Below are positions 16,601 through 25,100 of a stretch of DNA of 64,000 nucleotides, in pieces. Origin of the DNA: Schlegelella_A sp036496385 (GTDB lineage: Bacteria > Pseudomonadota > Gammaproteobacteria > Burkholderiales > Burkholderiaceae_C). Under the pieces are notes generated by a model. That model was not told the origin of the DNA. It saw only the letters and a list, made by a program, of their open reading frames with translations, and searched no databases. Position 1 is the stretch's first letter; each line of letters starts with the position of its first letter. The stretch lies in the NCBI GenBank assembly GCA_036496385.1, contig DASXLD010000066.1:33883-97882 (forward strand), in the 5' to 3' direction. The translations under genes and the position numbers were made by a program.

Positions 16601-19600
16601 CCCGCTGCCCGCGGGCCAGTTGCGCGCCATGCGCCGCGCCTATCGCCAGGCCGGCTTCGGCCCGGCGAGCGTCGGCCTCTTCGAAGCCCACGGCACCGGC
16701 ACGGTGGTGGGCGACACGACCGAGCTGCAGAGCACGACGCAGCTCGTGTCGGAGGACGGCGGCACGCCTCGGCAGGCGGTCATCGGCTCGGTGAAGACGA
16801 TGATCGGCCACACCAAGGCCACGGCCGGGCTGGCAGGCCTGGTCAAGGCCGCGCTGGCGCTGCACCACCGCGTGCTGCCGCCGCACCGCGGGGTTGACAA
16901 GCCGCTGCCCATCCTCGCCGCACCCGAGAGCCGGGTCTACCTGGTCGACGAGGTCGCGCCGTGGGTTGCGCCCGTCGGGTCGCAACGCCGGGCCGCGGTC
17001 AGCTCGTTCGGCTTCGGTGGAACCAACTTCCACGTCGTGATGGAGGAATACCGCGGCGAATACCGCGAGTGGTTGCGGCCGGCGACGACGCCCCGCTGGC
17101 CCGCCGAGCTGCTGCTGTGGAGCGACATCGACCGCACCGCCCTCGCCGGCCGCCTCACCGACCTGCGCAACCAGCTGCCGGCGCGCGCGGACCTCGCGCT
17201 GCGCGACCTCGCTGCGAGCCTCGCTGCGCGCTGGATCCCGGGCCAGGAGACGGTGGCGATCGTTGCCAAGGACGCCAGCGACCTGGCAGCGAAGCTGGGT
17301 CTCGCGCTGAAGTGCCTCGAGACGCCGGGCAGCGCCACGCCTCCCGGCGTGTACCACGGCACGAAGGCCGAGCGACCCGGGCGGGTCGCGTTCCTGTTCC
17401 CCGGCCAGGGCTCGCAGTACCCCGACATGCTGCGCGCGGTGGCGGCCCATTTCGACATCTGCCGCGACACCCTGTCGGATGCCGACGCCGTGCTGCTCGA
17501 CGCTTTCGAAGAGCGCTTCGGTGCCGGCAAGCGGCTGAGTCACTTCATCCTGACGCGCGGCGCCTACGACGCCGCCGATCGAGCGACGGCGCGCGACGCG
17601 CTCACCTCGACCGACGTGGCGCAGCCGGCGCTGGGCGCGGTCGAGGCGGCGCTGCATCGCCTCGTCGTGAGCCTGGGCATTCGGCCGGACATGGTCGCGG
17701 GCCACAGCTACGGCGAGTTCGTGGCCTTGTTCGCCGCCGGCGCGATCGACTTCCCTTCGCTGCTGACGCTATCGACCGCACGCGGCCGCTTCATCGTCGA
17801 TGCTGCCCGCGCCGCGGGCTCCGAGCTGGGCACGATGGCGGCGGTGCAGGCGCCGCGGGCAACCGTCGAGGCGACCATCGCCGACATCGAAGGCCTGGTG
17901 GTCGCGAACCACAACGCGCCGCTGCAGAGCATCGTCTCCGGCTCGCATGCGGCCGTCCGTGAAGCCGCCGCGCGCTTCGCGAAGGCGGGCATCGACCTGT
18001 CACAGCTCCCGGTGGCGGCTGCGTTCCATTCCGCGCTCGTGCAACCGGCGCAGCGCAGCCTGGCCGCCGTCATCGATTCCACCGACTGGCGTTCAGCGGC
18101 CGTGCCGGTGTATTCCAACAACACCGCTCGGCCGCATGCCGACGACGTGGCCGAGGTGCGGCGGCAGATGGCCCAGCACCTCGTCCGCCCGGTCGAGTTT
18201 GCCGCGGAGATCGAGGCGATGCATGCGGACGGCGCGCGCGTCTTTCTCGAAGTCGGTCCGAAGTCGGTGCTGAGTCGCCTCGCATCGAAGATCCTCGAGG
18301 GACGCCCGCATTCGGCGATCGCGCTCGACGACGGTACCGGACTGGCCGGGTTGCTCAACGGCCTCGCGCAGCTCGCGTGCGCCGGCGTGGCGTTCGATGT
18401 CGCGAGGCTGTTCGCCGGCCGATCGTGCCGGCCGGGCGACCCTGGCCGGCTCGAGACGCTGTCTCGACAGACCGAGCCGAGCAAGCACGCCTGGATGCTG
18501 AACGGCAGCGTCGCCCGCCGGGCTTTCGAACCGGTGACGCAAGTCGGCGTACGACTGGGAGAAGTTGCCGCCAGCCAGGAGACTGCAAGCGCCGAGCGCA
18601 GAGCCGGCACTGCACCGAGCGTCGACGCGCCCCGCCGCGAGACCGCGGCGCCGGCCATGCCGGCGACCAGCTCGCCCGCGACTGCCGCGGCGGCGATGCC
18701 GTCGCGGGCTGTGACACCGCCGGCGCCCGCCCGCGCCGCAACCCTGCCAGCAAGATGGAACGAGGAGCGCCAGATGGACAAACGACGACCACCGCCCGAC
18801 GGCAGCGATCCAGTGATGATCGAGTACTTCGAAACGATGCGGGAATTCCTGGTGACCCAGGAACGCGTCATGAGCGCCTACCTGGGCGACGCGACGGCTG
18901 CTCCGGGGACATCGCGCGGCCTCCGCACGGCGACGCCGGTCGCGCTCCCGCGCGCCGCCCACCGCATCGCGCCGACAACCGATGTTGCACGTCACGAGGT
19001 GTCGAGCGGCGGCGCCGATCCATCGTCGGCGAAAGGTCCGATCGTGGTCGCCTCGATGACACCGCTGCGCGATCCGGCGAAGCATGCCAACGGGACGAAC
19101 GGCGCCAACGGGGCCCATGCGCCAGAGACGGCCAACGGACCTTCCGCAAGCCTCGGCGCGGCGGCAGGCCACGGCTCGGCGGCAACCAATGGCGCTGCCG
19201 ATGCGCCGCTGGTGAATGGCAGCCACGCGGCGGGCGCGAACGGGTCGGTGGGCGCAGCGAACGGAACGGCTGGCGGCGCGATCGGCCGTGCGCAGTTGAC
19301 CGACATGCTGCTGGCCATCGTCGAGGACAAGACCGGCTATCCGCGCGACATGGTCGGACTGGACCAAGGCCTCGAGGCAGACCTCGGCATCGACTCGATC
19401 AAGCGCGTCGAGGTGGTGGGCGCAATGCTGCAGGCGTTGCCGGACCGGTACCGCGAGGGGCTGGCCGCGAGCCGCAGCCAACTCAACACGCAGCAGACCC
19501 TCAATGGCGTGCTCGAAATGCTGTGCGCGGTCGAAGCGCAGGGGGCGGCTTCCCGCCCTTTTGAAGGCGCCGAGACGGGAACCCAGGCAGCTAGGAGCCT

Positions 19601-22169
19601 CCCGTCTCGGCATGTCATCGTTGCAGAACCCGAGGCGCTCGATCCTGCCGCATCGAAGCGCCTCAGCACCGGCCACTTCCTCGTCACCGACGACGGCCTC
19701 GGCCTGGCACCGGCACTCATCGCAGCGCTAACGGACCGGGGCTGCGGCGCGACGCTGGTGCCGCGCGAGGTCCTCGCCAGCGAGACGAGGCTCGGCGTCT
19801 GGACGAGCGCGCAGCGCGCGACGCTCGGGTCCGTCACGGGCATCGTGCACGCCGCGCCTGCGGGGGCCGAGTGGCTTCCCGTCGAAACCGCGCTCGAGGC
19901 CTGGCGGGCACAGCTCACGATGCACGAGAAGTCGCTCTTCTTGCTTCTTCAGGGGTTTGCCGATCGCCTGGCGCCCGATGCGCAGGTGCTCGGCGTCAGC
20001 GCGCTCGGCGGCTCGTTCGGCCGGCTCACGGGTACGGCGCGTGGGCTGAGCCTGCAAGGCGGCGCGGTCGGCCTCGTCAAGTCGCTCCGCGAGGAATGGC
20101 CGGGCCGGCGCGCAAAGGCGATCGACGTCGACCGCACGCGCTCGAACGAGGCCATCGCGGCCGACCTGCTCGCCGAGCTCGAGGCGGTCGACGGCCGCCA
20201 GGAAGTCGGCTACCCGGGCGGCCTGCGCACGGTCTTTCGCACCCGGCCCGCCGACGCGCGCGACGCCGAGGCGGCGGACCCGCGCCAGCTACGCGAGCTG
20301 GTGGTGCTCTGCACGGGCGGTGCGCGTGGGGTGACGGCCGAAGCGTTGCGCGAGCTCGCCCTGCCCGGCAACACGCTCGTCGTCACCGGCCGCACGCCGC
20401 TCGCAGACGAAGACGCCGCTACTGTCGCATGCACCGATGCGCGCTCGCTGCGCGACCATTTCGTCGCCGCCGTGCGCGACCGGTCGCTGCGCGCGACACC
20501 CGCCGAGATCGACCGCCGGGTGCGTCTGACCATGGGCCTGCGCGAGCTGCGCCGCAACCTCGATGACTTCAAGGCGCACGGCGCGCGCGTCGAATACCAC
20601 GCGGTCGATGTCACCGACGACACGGCCATGGCTCACCTCGTCGCCGGCGTCGAGGAACGCCACGGCGCCATCGGCGGCGTCGTGCACGGCGCCGGCGTCA
20701 TCGAAGACAGGCTGCTGGTCGACAAGACATCGGACAGCTGGTCGCGCGTGGTCGAGACCAAGGTGCTGGGGCTGCTGGCGGTGCTGCGTCTCCTGCGGCC
20801 CGAGAGGCTGCGCTTCCTGTCGGTGTTCAGCTCGGTGGCCGGACGCTACGGCAACAGCGGACAGACCGACTACGCGACCGCGAACGAATTGATGAACCGT
20901 CTTTGCTGCCAGGTGCGCGATCAATGGAGCGACCGGGTCAACGTGAGCGCGCTGTGCTGGGGTCCATGGGGGCCGACCACATTCGGCTCCGGCATGGTGA
21001 CGGCCGAGGTGGAAGCGAAGTTCGCAGCCAAGGGCGTGGCGCTCGTCGACGCGGGCCTGGGTCGGCGCCTCTTCACCACCGCGGTCAGCGCCGCGCCCGG
21101 CGGCCCGGTGGAGATCATCTGTGGCCAAGGCGAGTGGGAGGCGCACGAAGCCGCGGCCGCACGGCCGACGGCGGTCGCACCCGCCGCACCCATCGCCGTG
21201 GCGTCGGCGGCCGCTGCGCCAACGTCCCCGAAGGTGCCGGAGCTGGTGGAGGTCGGCTTCCTCGGGCCGCTGATCGGCCGCGCCAGCGTGATGCCGCTGC
21301 CTCTTGGTGAGCAGCGAATCACGCTCAAGCTCGACGCGCGCCATGCTTACTTGTCGCAGCACCGCATCGACGGCGTCGCGGTGCTGCCTGCAGCTGCGGC
21401 GATGGAGCTGATGGCCGAGGCGGCGCAGGCTCTCTGGCCCGGCTGGAACGTGGTCGAGGCCCGTGACGTGCGCCTGATCAAGGGCGTCGAGGTGAAGGAC
21501 GCGGAACGGACGGTGCACGTCGTCGTCACGGCACCGCCCTACGGCAGCAGCGAGGGCTTCGACGTCTCCGTGGCCTTGCGTTCCGACGCCGGCGACGGCC
21601 GCTCCATGCTTCACTACCGCTGCGGGCTGCGGCTCGAGCAACAGCTGGCCACCGGGTTCGCCCATGCCGGCCAACGTCATGACCAGGCGCACCTGAGCGT
21701 GGCGAAGGCTTACGACGAGCTCCTGTTCCACGGCCCTTGCTTCCAGGTCATCGAAGCGATCGACGGCCTCTCGGACCGCGGCGCGTCCGCCCGGGTCCGC
21801 TCGACACGCCCGTGCGACTGGCTGGCGGCATCGCCAGCCGCGCACGAACACTGGATCTTCGATCCGGCCCTGGTCGACGCCGCGGCGCAGATGGCCCTGC
21901 TCTGGGCGCGCACGCTGCATGGCCAGTCGTGCCTGCCCGCACGCTTCGGGCGGGTTGCGCGACTGCGCGAGACGTTGCCGGCGCGCCTTCGCATGGCGTT
22001 CGAGCGCACGCCGACGCCGGACCCGCACCAGGTCGCGGCCGACGTCTACTTCCTCGACGAGAGCGACCAAGCGGTCATGCTCATCGAGGGCATGGAATGC
22101 GTTGGCAGTACTGCGCTGAACAGGCTCGGCGGCACCGCAGCCCGGCCCGCCATCGCGCTGTCGGCCTAG
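13668..22169 (+). CDS. multidomain PUFA-synthase/HglE-like synthase: NMO-NMO-KS-AT-ACP-KR-DH
   Basis: A 2833-residue iterative type I synthase. Residues 1-300 are an NMO-like TIM barrel, probably degenerate (GNESGGYVGES at about 133). Residues 320-640 are a PfaD-like FMN nitronate-monooxygenase/enoyl reductase (FPIVQGPMTRVSD, GRECGGHIGP, FAGGIHD). The KS spans 685-1125 with Cys873, His1008 and His1048. The AT spans 1240-1545 with GHSYGE (Ser1347). A motif MIEYFETMREFLVTQERV at about 1717 and an Asn-Gly-rich linker lead to one ACP (LGIDSIKRVEV, Ser1910). The KR runs 2210-2480 (GGARGVT, Tyr2402, Asn2406). A DH closes the protein (His2565 in HRIDGVAVLP, Asp2737/Gln2741). All residues listed are intact. 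The GTG at 13668 is chosen because AAGG lies 7 bases upstream and the barrel begins there. It heads the operon. Confidence 0.92.
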   Translation: MADFITFVFSPSGYRDVSLAIAGSRAGAVGVFDAELEPRLDCVLEALDRIAAHARGPFGLRLGSIAAGTGEALAPLVRRGLAWLIVDLEVASEHADFVRAMRGAGAKVLAEVRAYRALDADREALLNGLLLKGNESGGYVGESSSFILLQRWLGRTRLPLYVRGGLTPHVAAACSAVGIAGGVLDAQLLLLAEARLPEGLRTLIGNLAGSETVAVGDGERGEYFRILVRPGHAVARAFVEEGQGLAFAALRPLVRARAQGWDDASQGLLPIGQDVCFAAPWRAQFGHVAGVVQAIDRAVEGHLRLAAALKPVSEAAPLAQALRLRFPIVQGPMTRVSDSAAFASAIADGGALPMVAFALLKGPALESLLASTKKLLGDRPWGIGLLGFAPQALLDEQLACATAFKPDYAIIAGGRPDQAVHLEAGGVPTFLHVPSANLIPLFLREGARRFIFEGRECGGHIGPLSSFVLWSAMVDRLVAEIPAAKVAPGDIELLFAGGIHDASSSAMLQVMVAPLAALGVKVGILMGSAYLFTREIVATGAVVPQFQQEAVDCERTVNLESGPGHASRCAYTPFAAEFFRTRLEHRARKIPADDSRRELDDLILGRLRIASKGRARRGPNGALGALDTAAQRDAGMYMLGQVATLRSELTDIASLHRQVTVDAAALLENRLAEHAPEADRAAAPVDIAIVGIGVALPKASSTEEYWANILDKVDAITEIPSHRWDWRLYYDADRNAKDRIYSKWGGFLDDMAFDPTRYGMPPKSIESVDPMQLMALEVASRTLEDAGYGDRHFDRERASVIVGASGGTGDVGSQYGLRAELPRFSGQLPGDVADRLPEWTEDSFAGILLNVIAGRIANRLNFGGVNFTTDAACASSLAAVYQGVTELTGGRSDLVIAGGVDTVQGPFGYLCFSKTQALSPRGRCSTFDQSADGIVISEGIAMIALKRLADAERDGDRIYAVIKGVGGSSDGKAKGLTAPLPAGQLRAMRRAYRQAGFGPASVGLFEAHGTGTVVGDTTELQSTTQLVSEDGGTPRQAVIGSVKTMIGHTKATAGLAGLVKAALALHHRVLPPHRGVDKPLPILAAPESRVYLVDEVAPWVAPVGSQRRAAVSSFGFGGTNFHVVMEEYRGEYREWLRPATTPRWPAELLLWSDIDRTALAGRLTDLRNQLPARADLALRDLAASLAARWIPGQETVAIVAKDASDLAAKLGLALKCLETPGSATPPGVYHGTKAERPGRVAFLFPGQGSQYPDMLRAVAAHFDICRDTLSDADAVLLDAFEERFGAGKRLSHFILTRGAYDAADRATARDALTSTDVAQPALGAVEAALHRLVVSLGIRPDMVAGHSYGEFVALFAAGAIDFPSLLTLSTARGRFIVDAARAAGSELGTMAAVQAPRATVEATIADIEGLVVANHNAPLQSIVSGSHAAVREAAARFAKAGIDLSQLPVAAAFHSALVQPAQRSLAAVIDSTDWRSAAVPVYSNNTARPHADDVAEVRRQMAQHLVRPVEFAAEIEAMHADGARVFLEVGPKSVLSRLASKILEGRPHSAIALDDGTGLAGLLNGLAQLACAGVAFDVARLFAGRSCRPGDPGRLETLSRQTEPSKHAWMLNGSVARRAFEPVTQVGVRLGEVAASQETASAERRAGTAPSVDAPRRETAAPAMPATSSPATAAAAMPSRAVTPPAPARAATLPARWNEERQMDKRRPPPDGSDPVMIEYFETMREFLVTQERVMSAYLGDATAAPGTSRGLRTATPVALPRAAHRIAPTTDVARHEVSSGGADPSSAKGPIVVASMTPLRDPAKHANGTNGANGAHAPETANGPSASLGAAAGHGSAATNGAADAPLVNGSHAAGANGSVGAANGTAGGAIGRAQLTDMLLAIVEDKTGYPRDMVGLDQGLEADLGIDSIKRVEVVGAMLQALPDRYREGLAASRSQLNTQQTLNGVLEMLCAVEAQGAASRPFEGAETGTQAARSLPSRHVIVAEPEALDPAASKRLSTGHFLVTDDGLGLAPALIAALTDRGCGATLVPREVLASETRLGVWTSAQRATLGSVTGIVHAAPAGAEWLPVETALEAWRAQLTMHEKSLFLLLQGFADRLAPDAQVLGVSALGGSFGRLTGTARGLSLQGGAVGLVKSLREEWPGRRAKAIDVDRTRSNEAIAADLLAELEAVDGRQEVGYPGGLRTVFRTRPADARDAEAADPRQLRELVVLCTGGARGVTAEALRELALPGNTLVVTGRTPLADEDAATVACTDARSLRDHFVAAVRDRSLRATPAEIDRRVRLTMGLRELRRNLDDFKAHGARVEYHAVDVTDDTAMAHLVAGVEERHGAIGGVVHGAGVIEDRLLVDKTSDSWSRVVETKVLGLLAVLRLLRPERLRFLSVFSSVAGRYGNSGQTDYATANELMNRLCCQVRDQWSDRVNVSALCWGPWGPTTFGSGMVTAEVEAKFAAKGVALVDAGLGRRLFTTAVSAAPGGPVEIICGQGEWEAHEAAAARPTAVAPAAPIAVASAAAAPTSPKVPELVEVGFLGPLIGRASVMPLPLGEQRITLKLDARHAYLSQHRIDGVAVLPAAAAMELMAEAAQALWPGWNVVEARDVRLIKGVEVKDAERTVHVVVTAPPYGSSEGFDVSVALRSDAGDGRSMLHYRCGLRLEQQLATGFAHAGQRHDQAHLSVAKAYDELLFHGPCFQVIEAIDGLSDRGASARVRSTRPCDWLAASPAAHEHWIFDPALVDAAAQMALLWARTLHGQSCLPARFGRVARLRETLPARLRMAFERTPTPDPHQVAADVYFLDESDQAVMLIEGMECVGSTALNRLGGTAARPAIALSA

Positions 22170-22178
22170 GGCCCAGCC

Positions 22179-25100
22179 ATGGAAGCGCACGCCGACCGCC
22201 TTTCGCACGACGCAGCTCCCGAGCCGGTCGCGATCATCGGCATGGCCTGCATGTTCCCGCAGGCGCCCGATGTCGCCTCCTTCTGGCGCAACATCGTCGG
22301 GGGCGTCGACGCCGTGGGCGAGCCGACGGCCGCCTGGGATGCGCCGCGCTACTTGCGGTCGGGTCGCATCAAGACCGCGGCCGGCGGCTATCTCAAGGAC
22401 CTCTTCCGCTTCGAGCCGCGCGAGTTCGGGATCATGCCGAACTCGATCGACGGCGGCGAGCCCGACCAGTTCCTTGCCTTGCGCATTGCGCGCGATGCGC
22501 TCGCCGACGCGGGCTACCTGGAAGGCTGCGACCACCGCGACACCGGAATCGTGCTCGGCCACAGCACCTACCTGCACCGCGGACAGGGTGCGATCCTGCA
22601 GAACACGCTGGTGCTCGACCAGACGCTCGACATCCTCGAGACGGTCTGCCCGGCGCTCGACGCCGGCGCGCTGGCCGAGATCCGCGCGCGCCTGCAGGCC
22701 AAGCTGCCGCCTTGCAGCGCCGACATCGCGCCGGGCCTCGTGCCCAACGTGATGACCGGGCGCATCGCGAACCGCCTCAACCTGAAGGGGCCGAACTACC
22801 TCGTCGACGCGGCCTGCTCGTCGTCCCTGCTGGCCGTCAATGCGGCGATGGACGAGCTGCGCAGCGGGCGCAGCCGCATGATGCTCGCCGGCGGGGTCAA
22901 CGCCTCGCTGCCCGCGGAGGTGACGGTCATCTTCACCCAGCTCGGCGCGCTCAGCGGCCGCGGCAAAGTGCGGCCCTTCGAACGTGGCAGCGACGGCACG
23001 CTGCTCGGCGAAGGGCTCGGCATCGTCGTCCTGAAGCGGCTGCGCGATGCCGTCGCCGACGGCGACCGGATCTACGCGACGATCCGCGGCATCGGCCAGG
23101 CGAGCGACGGGCGTGGCCAGGGCCTGCTCGCACCGAGCGTCGAGGGCGAGACGCTCGCGATCCGCCGCGCCTACGACGGCTGTGGCGTCGATCCCGCGAG
23201 CGTCAGCCTGATCGAGGCTCACGGCACCGGCATCCCTCTGGGCGACCGTACCGAGATCGCGGCGCTGAAGAGCGTCTTCGGCAGCCGCTCCACACCACAA
23301 GGCGCGATCGCGATCGGCTCGGTCAAGTCGATGATCAGCCATTGCATTCCGGCGGCCGGCATCGCCGGGCTCGTCAAGACGGCCCTCGCCCTGCACCACC
23401 GCGTGCTGCCGCCGACGCTGTGCGAGGCGGTCAACCCCGAGCTCGGCATCGCCGAGACGCCGTTCTACGTCAACACTGTCACCTTGCCGTGGGTCGCAAG
23501 GCTCGGCGACGTGCGGCGCGCCGGCATCGACTCGTTCGGTTTCGGCGGCATCAACGTGCACGCGGTGCTCGAGGAGGCGCCGGACGGGGCGGCGCGGCCG
23601 CCGAGCACCATGCCGTGGCCGGCCGAGCTCTGCATCTTCTCGGCGGCGACACGCGAGGCGCTGCTCGCGAAGCTGGACCGCGTTGCCGACGAATTGGAGG
23701 CCGCCACGGCGGCGCCGCTGCCCTCGGTCGCCGCCGCTCTTGCTGCCGCGGACGGCGCCGCGCCGGTGCGCCTCGCCATCGTCGCCAAGGACCTTGCGGC
23801 GCTGCGGCGCAGCCTCGAGACGGCGCGGCGGCGGCTGCGCGACGACGCCAGCCGGCGCTGGTCGACGCGCGGCGGCGTCGTCTTCGGCGAACGCGCGCTC
23901 GACGGCCGCCTCGCGTTCCTGTTCCCGGGCGAAGGCTCGCAGTACGTCGGCATGCTGGGCGACCTTGCGCTCTGCTTCCCCGAGGTCCGCCACTGGCTCG
24001 ACTTCTGGCACACGCTCTACGACGAGCCGCGCGGCCGCAATCGCACCGACGTCGTCTTCCCTGCGGACAGCGAGCTCACCGAGGCTGGGCGGCACGCCCT
24101 CGAGGCGCGGCTGCATCGGATGGACGTCGGCAGCGAGGCGGTCTTCGTCGCCGGCCAGGCGATGCATGCGCTGCTGCGCGCCCTCGGCGTCGAGCCCGAC
24201 GTGATGGTGGGGCACAGCTCGGGCGAGTCGTCCGCCCTCGCCGCTTCGGGCGCCGTGCCGGTGGCAACGCCCGCGGCACTGGCGGGCTTCGTGCGCCAGC
24301 TCAATGCCGTCTACGAACGCGTCCTCGCCGAAGGTGGCATCGCCACGGGTGCGCTGCTCGCTGTCGGCGCGCTTCCGGCCGAGGCCGTCGCGAGCCACAT
24401 CGCCGCCGGTGGCGGCGATGTCGTCGTGGCGATGGAGAACTGCGCGAACCAGCTGGTGCTGTACGGCTCACGCGACGCGATCGACGCGCTGCAGACGGCG
24501 CTGGGCGACGCCGGTGGCATCTGCCTGCCATTGGCGTTCGACCGCGGCTACCACACGCCTGCGTTTGCCACCGTCAGCAGTGCCTTCCACGCCTTCTACG
24601 CGGACATCGGCCTGCGCCCGCCGAGCATTCCCCTCTATTCCTGCGCGTCCGCCGCACTCTTCCCCGACAGCGCCGCCGGCGCGCAGGAGCTCGCAGCGCG
24701 GCAATGGTCGACGCGCGTCCGCTTCCGCGAGACGATCGAGCAGATGCATGCCGATGGCGTGCGTCTGTTTGTCGAGGTCGGCCCGTCGGCTCACCTCACC
24801 GCCTTCGTCAACGACGTCCTCGCCGGCAAGGAGCGGAGCGCGCTCGCGACCAACGCGCGCCGCCGCAACGGCGTCGAACAGCTGCTGACCGTGCTCGCCG
24901 AGCTCTACGCGAGCGGCAGGCCGTTCGCGCCCGCGCGTCTGTTCGCCGGCCGCGCGGGTACCTCGACCGATCCCGCCGCTGCGCGCGATGCCCGCGCCGT
25001 CGGCCTCCCCCTCGACAACACGATGCCCATGCTGCGCTTCTCGGCGACAGAGCGCGACGAGTTGCAGCGGTTGGTTGCCGGCGCTGCGAAGGCGCAGGTG

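Noticed and set aside
13737..17705. A 1322-codon open frame on the minus strand opposite the first synthase
   Set aside because: It is antisense to a fully motif-supported KS-AT gene, is Arg/Ala/His/Gln-rich, and has no domain. Long antisense frames are expected at this GC content.
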